Source of the DNA: Cyathus striatus
Taxonomy: Eukaryota > Basidiomycota > Agaricomycetes > Agaricales > Nidulariaceae
Direction of reading: 5' to 3'
Length of the DNA stretch: 64,000 nt
NCBI GenBank assembly: GCA_025738555.1
Contig: JAOVFP010000002.1
Location: forward strand, 6,324,001 to 6,388,000
The notes beneath the pieces are model-generated. The model had not been told where the DNA came from, made no database searches, and saw only the letters and a program-made list of their open reading frames with translations. Below, piece after piece: positions 21,975 through 34,471 of the stretch (the first letter of the stretch is position 1; each line of letters opens with the position of its first letter). Made by a program: the position numbers and the translations under genes.

Positions 21975-24900
21975 TTAGAGGCTTGCATACCCATCATCGT
22001 CATCATCCGAGTTGCCACTGTCCTCACTTTCAGCATCACCCTCCTCATCTAGCTGCCACTCCTCAAGAACATCACCTGAATTCTCTTCAAATTCCCCTAC
22101 TTCTGCATCCAGCAGTTTGATTTCGGTATCTGAATCGTCTGACTTGTCTGCCATGAAATCTTCGAATTCGGTTTCATTTGCCTCCTCATCTGCAAGATTC
22201 ATGACAGACTCATCCAGTATTGCAGGTGGGGCATTGGTTAGATGGCCTATGCCACCTCCAAAATGTCGCATGAGCATGTCTCGGTCAACAAAACTGTAAA
22301 TATAACACCATGTCAGTAGGTAGAGACATATGTATGTAAAATTTCATACATTCCAACATAAAAGTTTGTCCAGTCATCTTTGGCATGAACATTATGACCC
22401 AGTGAAGAGACGACAGGAAGGAGTTCTTGTGTGAATCCATTGGTAAAAGCAGGGATGAGATGGGAACCTCAAACAATGAGGGCAGGGTCAAGGAAGCCAA
22501 ATGCATAGGGATCGCTCGAAGGAACAAATCCTATTTTTGGAAGCTTTCCTTCATGGAACCCAGATATGTAGTCTGGCTCATCACCAAACCAACACACCCA
22601 TAGGAATGAAATCTCCGTTGTAGCTGGCACTGTTGCTGCATCATCTATATGTAAATCAGTGTGATCACACCAAACATTGGCATGAAAAATCCCCAGCACT
22701 CTCACATACCAATAGTCCTGTGAACACCTGACATCTTCAGGTGGACGGACCATGACATCGGCATGATTGTGTGGATTAACAACATCTTGGCTGCATCGCA
22801 TGTCATATGTAGTGTAGTTAATTTGGCACATCAGCAAAAACCTCAGGTGCCAAATTAGCGAAATTAGTTTAATAAGGGCACCCATTACCTAATTAACTCT
22901 AATCTTCACTTATACAGGCCTTATATTCACTGATGTGATGTAAATAAGTGTTATAAGTTAAGATAAGTTACCCACAGCAGCTAATTGTAACTAGTAATAA
23001 CTAAATATCATTTATTTCGGTACTAACATGCACTCAACATGCAATGTATATATATTCTAATCAAACCTGTTTAGAGCAATTGAATTCTGTACTTGTTAGC
23101 ATTTTTACTATACCCAATCTCAATCAAAGCTGTACATATTATGTATCAACTTGAATTTTGTAAGTATTGCATACATCATGCATCATGGCTCGTATATATA
23201 ATTCTAATGATTCAACCTGGAGTCAACACATAACAATTGAACAGAGAGCTATAAGTTGCTGATGATGCAAGATGATGCACTACTTGAGCCGAAATATATT
23301 GAGCCGAAAAGTTGTCAGCCAATCGAACCATTAGGAAGCTGATGTAATTACCACATGATGTGTTCCACGTCACTGACACATTCATTTCAACGACAACTCG
23401 TTCAACTCGTTCAACTTTTCTCTTGCTTCCCCTTCTCACCTCCTATCCCTTCCTTTCCGCTACGTGCACATCTGTTCCTAAGCTATCTATTCTGTTTCCT
23501 GTCCTGGCTCCTCAAGGCATTCCTATCCTTCTCGAACCTTCTGTCCTGGGTGGCTAGGAATCTGCACTTAATATGGGTATCTTGAGTTTCATTGAGAAGG
23601 TGACCGTGCCACTGGTAAGTCCCTCCATTCCTCTTACTGGACTCATGCACTCATTGACATTCTTGCTCCTTACTCTCTCATCCCTTGCGCTTACACTCAT
23701 CTTCTCACCTGCTTCTGTCCCCTCCCTCTGTGACTCTTGCCCTTGTGCCTGTTCTCATCCTTGTGCCGACGCTCCAGCTCATCCGCTCGCCTTCTCTCAC
23801 TCTTTCACCTGTCCTCTTGCACTTCTTCTCACTCTCTTGTCCTTGTGATTGTTCCCCCATTGTGCACATGCTCATGCTCGCGCTCTCACTCTACCCTTGT
23901 TCCCTCACTCTCTTGTGCTCGTGCCCTCCCTCTTCAATGTTCTCTTGCCTTCGTGTTTGTCCTCTTGTTACTCTCTTGCCCTTTTCACTCTTGCCCCTTT
24001 TACTCTTGCCCCTTTCTCAGTCACTCACTCTATCGCTCTTGTGAAGTATATGCTTGTTATGTTCAGTTACAGTACTATTGCAGTTATATTATGTGAGAAA
24101 GTGCTGCTAGTTGTATAGAGAGTTATGTTTATATAATGCATGAAGTGTGTATATTATGTCTAGATTATCTTATGTATGTTTTACTATTTGCAATACAATG
24201 ATGATATATGGTTGCACTATCTAAACTGGATTTCAGCCTAATGTAAACAACATGTATCTAACTTTCAAATTATACCAGCTAATATGCACTAATATCTTTC
24301 TAAGACTGCCCTTATTACATCAAATAAGGGAGGGGGTTAAGTAATTTCACTAATTTCTCTAATCTGAACCAATTTCTCTAATATTTGCATATCTCAAGTA
24401 ATATTACAGTAATTCCAAAGTAACTTCGCTAATTTGGCAGCTTAGATTTTTCCTGATGGCCAAGTATCAACTGAATAAATCCTATTTCCGCAAAAATGAA
24501 CTGTATTCCAATCTTCATCAGAAAACTCGCCATATGTATCGCTATTGAATGAGTGATTAAGTAGGTACCTGAGTACATGTTCTTGAAGCTTCGGAATGAA
24601 GTTCTACATATAACATCAATAATTTTAGTTATTGCCAATTGTACCACTTGATTCTGAATACATACTTTTACTGCAGGATCATTGGTATGTTCTCTAACAA
24701 ATGAAAATAATTCCAATGGGTGGTTGCATGACTTAGATATCACAATGTGTGTATTGAAATCTTCATTTGGACCAATGGCAGCACATGCTTGTTCAGAATT
24801 TGCTGCACATGCTTCCATGTTTCTATGGTAGAGTTTACAGATCTGAGCTGTAGCATTTCATTTGTTTGTTAAGCCATACATGTGTTTGACAGCCCTATGA

Positions 24901-27670
24901 GAATGTTCTCCCTAGATCTGCAAGTGAGTAATGCAAGACTATTGATTAGATGCATCAATTCTACTTACAAGCTGAGTGGAATATGAATTGGTGGATCCAA
25001 ACAAATGAATGGTGTGAACATAGTCACCTAACACATGCCATTTGTAAGTAAACAAATTAAGGTGCCATGGCTTTTTGGTGAATGGCTGTGTGCGGGAATT
25101 TCCTTGGTTACTAGCAACCTGAGTGTGCCCCCGGCGACTTCGAGCATCAGCTTCTTTGGGAAGCTCTACAGTAGAGTACTCATTGCATGTAAGGTCCCTG
25201 AATTTGCACATCAATTGACCAAACTCTTTTGTTAGAAGTTCCAGGTGTGCAAGTGTGGAATCTGTGTGAAGCCGAAGCTTTGCAAATGCATGCCATTCAG
25301 CAGTACGATACAAAAGCTTCATGAGGCGGCCATTATGTGGTTCTTCTAAGAGTCCTTCAAATGCTGGAATTGTGCACTACATTATTTCTAGTAAGTCACT
25401 GACTTACAACAATAGGTGAAGTTATGGAACATGCACCTGAAGTAAATCTTCAAAATCACGAGCAGCTAGCTTTTTCATCTCTGAAGCATTAGTTGCAAAT
25501 TGGCGAATTGTATCCTTCCCAAAGGTTGGCATTTTTCGAAATCTAGTACAGCAATTAATAGGAAATTAGTAGTGGTAACATAAATGAATACAATAGTAAC
25601 ATGCCTGAGATCTAGTTCGGATACTAGGCAGCCATCAGGCACAGCAGCATATAGAAGTCGAATAAGGTGTGTGAATAAGCCCTTCCAAACACTGAGCTCA
25701 AACTCATGCATGAAATCAACTACTAGCATTTTCGAGACACTAAAGTCATCTCCAATATTATCAACAAATGCATTCTAATAAAAATCGATAAGGTTAAGAA
25801 AGAATTTAAATTCTAGACAAAGCAACTTACCATTGTTGGCACTGATGATGTTGGTTTAAGTAGGCCTTCTACAGCTGTACCACCTATTGGAAGTGCAAAT
25901 TTATAAATAAATTCACAACTTCGTAGCACACTATCCTTTAGAAATGTTTATGCTTGGCTGAAACAACATTTTATGTCATGTACCAGTCCCATTAAGTCCA
26001 GCTTGGATTTCGGAATGAGACAATGGGGACAAGGGCAAAGCCCTTTATCTCGGATGGTCGCTAAAAGCACCCTTACACAGAAATTATAAGTACACATATA
26101 AAAAACAACTAAACACCATACTTCTCTGGGTAATCAGCAGAATATGTGAAAATTTGAGGATATACATGCCGTTCTATGCCATCAAAACACTTTATCACCA
26201 TGCCATATTTGTAAGCATGGATAAATTCATCATCAAGCAATATGTGCCAAACTGCCTGCATGAGCTCACGGCGACAATGTGTAAGTATCGCTTTCTTCTG
26301 TGTACCCCATTTTGCATAATACAATGCCAGCAGGTCTTGCAGAGAATCCTGTATAGAGGGAATATATGCAATATGGTGGCATGCACCAGAAGAAGGCCAT
26401 GAACGAATGTACTTTGAGAGATTTCCAAAAAACATGTAAATTGGCCAGAGCTTAGCATTACCAAATGTAGCCAAGTGAGTTGCATCAGACCAAAACATCA
26501 GAGTGGCAACAATCTTTTCTCGTTTACAGTTTGGATCATCAGGTGGAAGTGGAGCTCGTTGCACCTTGTCATGTTCTTCGATAAAAACATCAGAATCATA
26601 TACCTCGGAAAATAAGCATTCATCATTGCCAGTAGTAGGCAACCTGTGGAATAGCTTGTAGGGAGAAAAGTGAAATTTGGATGCCAGCGGATCAGAGAAC
26701 CCTGCTCGAATGACACTGAGGAGACTATGAAAATGAAGTCCTGGTATGGAGAATGTCTGTGGCAGAATGTTTTTGTCTCTGGAAGGTACTTCAATGGGAA
26801 CACTGATCTCATTGAAAGAGTCAAGGAGCGGTGACTTCTTGTCAGCTTTGTCACTATGTTGATTTTCACGATGTGCAGAGAACCCTGCCAAGTCTGCTGC
26901 ATGAAAACTAGGATTTAAAAGAACCTTGTTTACAAGTCGATCCATTTCAACATTCGATTTCATAGTGCCTCCAGTATTCTGCCAGTCCATGAGCATTGAT
27001 ATACTATCATTTGCATGGACGTATGACACGTTTGGTACTAATTCAGGCTCCACAGCAGATTCTGGGACATAGGGATGTGTGATAAGATCTTCAGAGGAAA
27101 CAAACACATCAGGATCATGAGATGGGTGATATAGATATTCACGCCAGATGCCAAAAGTATTCATAATTGTTCGCAAACGATTATGAACAATTAAAATAAC
27201 ACAAGGGAGGATCCTCTGCATCTGCTCAGGTGGAGGTTGCAGCTCAAAAGGTATTGGTGGCTCGGGAAGTATATCTTTATACTGTCGTGGCAGATGTGTA
27301 CCCCTACCAATTTGTGTTATTCGAATAGGTGGGGAAGTTCGGCATGGCATGGAGTGTGGTACAGCTTCTGGAGTGGTGGTGACAGGATCAACATCCATGT
27401 GTATTGTCCCAGCGGTTATTGACTATAAACAATGTCTTATTAACAATATGGATCAACATCGTAAACAAATAGGCTTACTTGTGAGGCGACTAGTTGCTGA
27501 ACCTTTGCTTTCTTAATCTGCAAGTGTTTCTTCGAAGCAGATGAAGATTTGGACATATGAAAGGCCCCCAATATGTATTTTTGATAGACCTTACATTTAT
27601 TTTGGTGGTTCCATATCACTGATGATGTCACAAACTGTTTAAAGCAGTTGGGTGTGCAGGTAAATGCCAT
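21975..27670 (-). pseudogene. Plavaka-type DNA transposase gene (multi-exon, inactivated)
   Basis: Exons supported at 27670-27479, 27422-26122, from 26071, about 25770-25630, 25540-25440, 25380-24970, 24890-24690, 24605-24432, 22850-22350 and 22293-21975. The N-terminus has a zinc finger (CTPNCFKQF...HQNKC). Then come family landmarks CRRELMQAVWHILLDDEF, DLMGL, MLVVDFMHEFELSVWK, RTAEWHAFAKLRLHTD, NFIPKLQEH, VRVLGIFHA and SHLIPAF, and an acidic tail after MLMRHFGGGIGH. The CHCL and SADYPEK residues flank a 50-bp intron. Defects: TGA in LTNK*NATAQ (near 24862), TGA in PALIV*GSHL (22466-22468), a possible stop near 25950, and a 1.6-kb insertion. One splice site is probably a GC donor. Plavaka proteins are cut-and-paste transposases of basidiomycetes. 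Terminal repeats of the whole element were not found. Confidence 0.85.
22852..24439. mobile_element. 1.6-kb inverted-repeat element inserted in the Plavaka gene
   Basis: Ends TGCCAAATTAGCGAAATTA (left) and, inverted, TGCCAAATTAGCGAAGTTA (right), flanked by ctcag and cttag, a possible 5-bp duplication with one change. Subterminal AT-rich runs repeat ctaattt words. The interior has a long pyrimidine-rich tract (23380-24020) preceded by a short ATG reading frame with a GTAAGT donor (23573-23620), but no transposase. It separates Plavaka exons at 24432 and 22850. Confidence 0.75.
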
Positions 27671-28108
27671 GAAAAGAGAAGTTAAAGCAAGTAAGAATAA
27701 AATTTGCATTGGAAGCAGCCAGTGCAGTAAGAATATCTATTACATCATTGCTATTTGCAGTCCGAGCTTTAAAGTCTACGCAGGTTGCAGCAGACTGCAG
27801 CCTAGACATGTAATGACATAGCAAGGGGCTGGACTACCTGTACAGGCGCATCAGAGAACATGGGCGCATCACAAATGGACATGGGCAGATCATTATATTG
27901 CGCAGGTGGATCACCAGACCAAAAAACTAGACCATCAATATTAATGTACATGGTCATGATGCATCCCGCCTTGGTGTAGCCTGGTGTCCATTATTAATTT
28001 CAATGTTGGGCTTGAAATAAAAAGTGCAACGTACCTCAGTCCCAATTCCCAAACCACCTCCCCTTTGTAACCCTTTTACATAGCATTGTACCTCTTGTCT
28101 CCCATTAC
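27671..28108. promoter_or_regulatory. Bidirectional promoter region between Plavaka and the DUF6698 gene
   Basis: 438 bp separate the divergent start codons. Contains the run gcgcaggtggatcacc and short direct words (gggcgcatc, ggcgcatc at about 27845-27875), but no clear TATA box. The head-to-head layout implies shared regulation if both were expressed. Confidence 0.5.
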
Positions 28109-29794
28109 ATGCAAAACAAACACAGTACTCACCACTCCAGAAAGGCTAGCACGCCAAGTTCTAGTGATTCCGATTCCGAGAATGCAGGCGCCGATCAACT
28201 CCCATCGGATGTAGAAGAACTACAACGGGAGATCTCTGTGTTGCAAGATCAGGTGAATGTATATCAATCTAGAAAACGAAAGAGGTAAGTGCTTGACATA
28301 TAGCAAGGAATACTTACTTATCTTGCTGCAGGCTCAATGGGGATGATGCCTCTCCTACTGCAAGAGGCATCCATTGTCTCGTTCACTTGTATCTGAGTAT
28401 CAGCCGCTTGAAGGCTGATGCAACAATGCACAGTAAATTGCTCAATAGCGGGGTACGATTTGAGGACACAGCACTCGTGAAGCTATCCAAGGAGCAAGTA
28501 ATGGTCATGAAACGCGAGTACGTTGATCAACATTGCTTTGTTATGACTTGCTTATGGATCATGTGACATCTTGGGCAGACGAGAGCATAACCACACCACC
28601 GTTAACATCTTAAATGACCTTATTCCAGATTTCGACAAGATCGTTAGGAATTGCAATGATATTCAACACGTGGCCTATTTTTTCGAGGTAATTTTTGAAT
28701 GATATATCTCTCCTCTCTCTCATTCTTGTTATTGTAGCTGGAAAAGAAGGCGAATGACGCCAGGGCCCATGATACTCTGGTGCTGACAGCTGCAGTTGCA
28801 GAATGGCTCAATAACGGCAACCTCAACCCTGTTCCAGCTCTGAATCTCAGAAATCGAAAAAACCGCAGAATTCAACATGATATAATTGGGAAGCTCCTTT
28901 GTCCTATTGAACTGGACTGGGATAATGAAGAGTACGATTTTCTATCAATATAGCATTGTATTTTACTGATTTTATGTCGATTTTATGTGTACTTAATAGA
29001 ACCCGAGCAAGTATCAGGGCTGGAGACAAACCTGATGTGTCACTTGGCACCAGCTTCTATATTCCGCTTCTGTACCGTAATTTTAAAGGAAATCCAGATG
29101 ATGTCGAGCAAGGTTTTCTGCAGAATGAACTTCTTATTGCTGTGCGTGATCAATTCATTACCACAGTACATCATCGCTGATTCCTTCATAGGCATATCAG
29201 CATTTATTTAATTCCCCGAGCTCTACACAGGGGTTCGCAATCTATCAAGATGCTGACTCCACTATTGAGAATTCTCATGGTTTCAAAACCTGCAAGCTCA
29301 ATAAGCGCCATAATCGGGCAGACGTGGCCAACTTGATTAATATGAAGTTGGTGACCGCAAGATCCATAGCATATGTCTGCGTTCAGGTATGCGGTTATCG
29401 TTTTCAAGTCAAATATGTATACTTATATGATATTTACAGCTACACTTCGCCTTCTCAAGTGCAGATAGTTGGTTACAGACTGAGGTGGAAGGTTTCAACT
29501 ACATCGCATTTTATGACTTCATTGTCGACTTTTTCGAAGAGTCTACAACTCCAACAGCTTGTAGCTATGTTCAGAACATATTGTCATGGTGGAACACGTA
29601 GGCATTCTTTTATCTCAGTGATCTTTACTGATTTTTATCTTTTTAGACGCATTTTCCCGCAATCAGTTGCATCGGCTCCCAAGAACACCTTTACACAGTC
29701 AAAGAACAAGCTTCGAGAGCAGAGGATTCGTCGCGAACGCGAGGCAGCTGAGGCACTGGCGGCTCACGCTGCCAATAACCCCGAGACCCAGTAG
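28109..29794 (+). CDS. DUF6698-type basidiomycete protein (intact, eight exons)
   Basis: Exons 28109-28284, 28332-28517, 28579-28687, 28738-28931, 29000-29141, 29192-29386, 29440-29597 and 29647-29794 sum to 1308 bp, 435 aa, with GT-AG introns of 47-68 bp. The N-terminus is Ser/Asp-rich with a short coiled-coil-like run (DVEELQREISVLQDQV) and a basic patch KRKR. The family body follows: VNILNDLIPDFDKIV, VPALNLRNRKNRR, LGTSFYIPLLY, the block HLFNSPSS after exon 6 begins, RSIAYVCVQ, FYDFIVDFFEE and LSWWNTRIFP. The C-terminus is a basic helix (KLREQRIRRERE). DUF6698 has no known function and is common, often multicopy, in Agaricomycetes. Unlike the adjoining Plavaka it has no stops and keeps many CpGs. 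Function not assigned. Confidence 0.85.
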
Positions 29795-29839
29795 CGTGTT
29801 ACACTGCCCGAGACACTTTTCTTCGCCATCAATCTCGTT

Positions 29840-29920
29840 GGCTCCGGGCTCCTAAGATCGCTCTGATACAGTTGAAGAATGAGCTCCGGGAGGGCTTCGT
29901 CCCGATTGCAGACTCACGTT
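29840..29920 (+). pseudogene. Degenerate second copy of the DUF6698 last exon
   Basis: Just after the stop, a plus-strand reading RAPKIALIQLKNELRE parallels SAPKNTFTQSKNKLRE in exon 8 (29670-29730). Only this block is duplicated, at about 60 percent by eye. Confidence 0.5.
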
Positions 29921-30930
29921 GTTTAAAAATTCGAGGCCGGACGTTATATATAGCTAATAGTTAATGTATATGTATGTTCTTGATAGGTATCAAAATGATA
30001 CATGTTTTATGCGCTCCTGAACTCATCGTAAATCTCTTTCAACCTTACCTATCATGCGCACACTATATATCAGCTTACAGCGACTGCATAATACTCCTTT
30101 TAGCTTATAGTGAGCGTATAATACTCCTATAAGCTTACGGTGAATGCGCGCGATGTCTATTAGCTCACAGTGAATGTATACGCACACTAGCATCATGGAT
30201 AAAACTTATGCTTAACCTCGCAGATCTACAAACATTTATAATTGAGTAATAACCTTCTCTATCCCTCATCGTGTCATTCTTATATTACGAGTCTTTTGTG
30301 AATCTCTCTGAGCAGCACGGAGACTCATAAAGTTTGGTGCTACCACGTACTCCATTATATGGTAGTATAATCTCACACAGACGTTAGTTCCATTCACGCG
30401 ACTTACGGCAAATTATACTATCGTATACGATCGTATAAAAACTTCCAGAATTTAGCGATGGAATGAGAAATTTGACGGACCCACCCCTCTCCTCGGATGA
30501 AACTATCAAACATCAGAATCGCCCCTCTCGTGTAAACAGATAACCTACCCCCCATCCAACCATTCCATGAAGAGCGATGAAGCTCTCCAAGCCACCCACA
30601 GCACTAAATCGCGTGCTGCATTATGGGCCTATGCCTATGCGTGGAGGAGAGCGGGGGAGGTGCTTACTTGGGTGAGTTTCCGCATTCTGCCACACACACC
30701 CCTTTCCTCTTTGCGTCCTAGATCAGAACCTGACCCTACCACCCAACCTTCTAGCTATCACCCGAAGCTGCAGCGTGAAAGACCTCATTGGACACAATTA
30801 TTTGAATAAGAAGTTCTTTGACTGGGTGCTCAGTGCTCAGCCTGCGATGCACTGCAGTGTTTGCTTGGAGTGTGCTCTATTGATCATCACCTTCGCATGT
30901 AAACAAATTCCCGTTGTTTCCGAAACCAAT
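29921..30930. other. Spacer with a short degenerate repeat
   Basis: Between 30065 and 30185 the phrase agct(t/c)a(c/t)ag(t/c)ga, followed by gcataatactcc or gtataatactcc, recurs four times at about 32-38 bp. The rest shows no gene. An open frame at 30567-30809 has no recognisable domain. Confidence 0.45.
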
Positions 30931-30959
30931 CCGAAATGCTGCTCAGTACAAGCTCAGTA

Positions 30960-31955
<996 letters not shown>

Positions 31956-32479
31956 TAGACCATATGCTCTGATCAGCACTCCTTATCAACGCCTTCCTCC
32001 CTCCCTGTGTTACCCACCCGTCGATGAGCTCTGTCTGCCTCTCCCATGAACGATTTAGAACTTTTCAGTCCGTAATCGGTCCCTCCTATCCACTTGACGA
32101 GAGACGAGAATTGAAAAAAGGAATATCTCGTCTATCGGTTTACGAACGTTGCGTTCGGTTGATATTGGGGCTTGCTAGTTGGGGTGGTAGGCGCAAAGGA
32201 GAATGGAAGGCAGGTGGTGGACATATGGATGACGCAAGAGTTATTACCCGAGTCCTTTTTCCCCGGAGGTCTCATGGCTTTCCTCTTCTCAGCCAGCCAT
32301 ATGGCACTGCGGCGTACCAGTACTTAATCTGGTACTGCTGTAGGCTTCGATGTGGTTTCTACTCCATATTCTCAACCTGTTTCTGCTCCTTCATCCCTGT
32401 GGATCACCTCTTCTCAGCCAGCAATATGGTGTGACAACGTACCGACTCTTAAACCATGAGGACATTGAGGCATCTCATT

Positions 32480-33640
32480 ATTAAGCTGTGCGTTCCTTCC
32501 TCCCCCCTCCCTACCTCTATACTAACCCACTTTACTCAGCTATGGAGTAATATTAACACCAACAGACATAACCTTCGTCCTCGAATACGTAGGAGGCGAG
32601 CTATTGAACCACATAGTAGCGAACGGGCGAATGCTCGAACCTTGCGCTTGCCGCTTCTTGTAACAAATCACCAGCGGAATCGAGTAGTCCCAGGTGTCGG
32701 GCAGTAGGGTTATTCTGTAGGGAGGTTGTCATTTGATGTTGTTTACCAAGATCAGTCGTATGTTTTTTCTTTTTTTTCTTTTGTTACCTACATGCTAATG
32801 CAGAAGATAGAGGAAAGCTTCCATATCTCACCCCGCCTCTCTCCCGACGTCAAATCTACAGTGGATTCCATGAAGTACATAACAATCTCTGGTATAATAC
32901 AACACCCCTTCTTCACCGCCGACCTTCCACGCTATCTCTCCCTTTCCCACCCAAGCAGCTTAATTTCGAGATCATCGAAGGGCTAGAAAGCATCGAAGAT
33001 GTCGTCAATGAGCTGGCGAGGAAGCTTGAAATGCTGAGTTGGCTGCTAAGGATGTATGTTGTATTTATTGTTGTTCAGTGAACCGAGCTAACGCTAACGC
33101 TCGCTATAGCCCCGCAACGCCTGTTCCCCTCAACAGGAGAAGATCAAAACCCCTTCAAAGCAGAATTCAACGCTTCCCCCTCATCCTCCCTCTCCTCCCA
33201 CTTCCCACCGTCACCCACCCTCGACAACCTCCTCACCCCTCCCCTTCTCACCAAAAACTCAAACATTGCCGTCCTAACTCCTCTCTACCCGCTACCCGCT
33301 ACCCGCCAAAGACGCAAGCAGGAATGAAGGGTACCCGTGACCCGCACGTCAAGGACAAATCGAGCAGAATGGGGATCTGGATGGTACGGCGCAGGGTGGA
33401 TATGAGGAACGCTGTTGGGGTTTATTTTGTTGAGACAGCGCGAGAGTGTTGGATGTTGTGTTGTGAATTTGCAGCTTCATATGGTCGATTCTGTCAGTTA
33501 TTTGGTGGATTTTCGTCATAAGACGTACAACGCTTCTAAGGAGCTTGGAGCAGGCAAGTTTGATATGGCCAGTCCGGATTTAGAGAGCCTTCGAGTATTA
33601 TGGTGTATGCTAGGGGGAGGGGGATGAGTGCAAATATGGC
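32480..33640 (+). pseudogene. SNF1/AMPK alpha kinase pseudogene, copy 2
   Basis: A second decayed copy begins at an intron end followed by YGVILTPTDITFVLEYVGGELLNHIVANGRM (32540-32640), then a stop, a jump to SPDVKSTVDSM and ISGIIQHPFFTADLPRYLSL, the linker INFEIIEGLE-like segment, a proline-rich region with GEDQNPFKAEF, and the C-terminal regulatory domain (VNLQLHMVDSVSYLVDF, AGKFDMASP, 33460-33590). The catalytic segment is absent. Together with copy 1 this indicates that a genomic SNF1 copy was duplicated and eroded here; the functional gene must be elsewhere. Confidence 0.85.
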
Positions 33641-34471
33641 AGTGTTGGTGCTGGTGTCAGTGTTTTTGGTGGGCGAATGAGGTTGTGTTGCTGTTAGTAT
33701 TTATAGATGTTCGTATCTGTTGTTTTTGGGTGGTATGAATCCGTCTTGGCTTGTGGTTTCTTGGGCCCGGGTCATGGCAGTGGCAGTGGTGGTGGTGGTG
33801 GTTGAGATCGTTAACGTGCTGGTATGAGGGAGAGGGGGAGGAGAGAGGGGTAAAGATGACGGCGTAGCCGTTGTGTTGGGAAGTCCGTCAATAGAACGGA
33901 GGACGACGTCGGTGCTAGGTGGTGGAGATGGCTTGAGGTATGCACTTGAGGTAGCCGTAGGGTGGGTACGTGGCGTGGCGAGGACGACGATGTTGAGATA
34001 GAGGCGGTGAATTTTGACGGCCTCATCCGCCTTGAATGACACCGATGAGAACTAGGGAAGGTGGTGGTGGTGGTGATGGAGGTGTGGTTGCGACGTACCA
34101 TCTCCCGTGTCTTTTTGGTATGTATACCTATCATACAAAGTTCCTGGTGTGCAATTGCAGTGGGTTAGTGGCATAGTGCGAGAGAGAGGGAGTTAGAGGA
34201 AACCGCGGAAGAAAGATAGAATCGATCACATGATCCTAACGAACGAATTGGAACGAACTCAAAACGAACTTCCACAAACTAAAGTTCTAACGGTACTTAT
34301 CCTCGCAGCTCGTGCATCTGATTACTGATAGTAAGAACACTGTATTATGTATATAGTACAAAAAAAAACTGCTAAAATCACCAACACTACTTATATTTCG
34401 AATGGTCGTAAAGTTGTCGTAAAGTGCATATACTGTAGCACTAGTAAGTATAAAAGCCCATGATATACCGT
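33641..34471. other. Low-complexity spacer and 3' flank of family copy D
   Basis: 33770-34080 is rich in ggtggtggt and gag repeats and can be read as low-complexity Thr/Ser on the minus strand; I do not call a gene. 34140-34450 (gcgagagagagg, acgaacttccacaaac, tcgcagctcgtgcatc, gaacactgta, cgtaaagt) recurs in diverged form at 40290-40400 and 41430-41600. Confidence 0.5.

Noticed and set aside
22012..22110. Possible CRISPR-like or direct-repeat array
   Set aside because: The repeats are codon-level Asp/Glu/Ser repetition in a coding tail, and the organism is eukaryotic; no CRISPR array exists in the window.
22012..22299. Ser-rich plus-strand frame
   Set aside because: Antisense of the acidic (Asp/Glu-rich) C-terminal tail of the Plavaka transposase.
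23573..24118. Leu/Ser-rich plus-strand frames
   Set aside because: They read through a pyrimidine-rich tract in three overlapping frames inside a non-autonomous element; no domain.
33701..34134. Thr/Ser-rich minus-strand frames
   Set aside because: Produced by ggtggtggt-type simple repeats; no splice model or homology.
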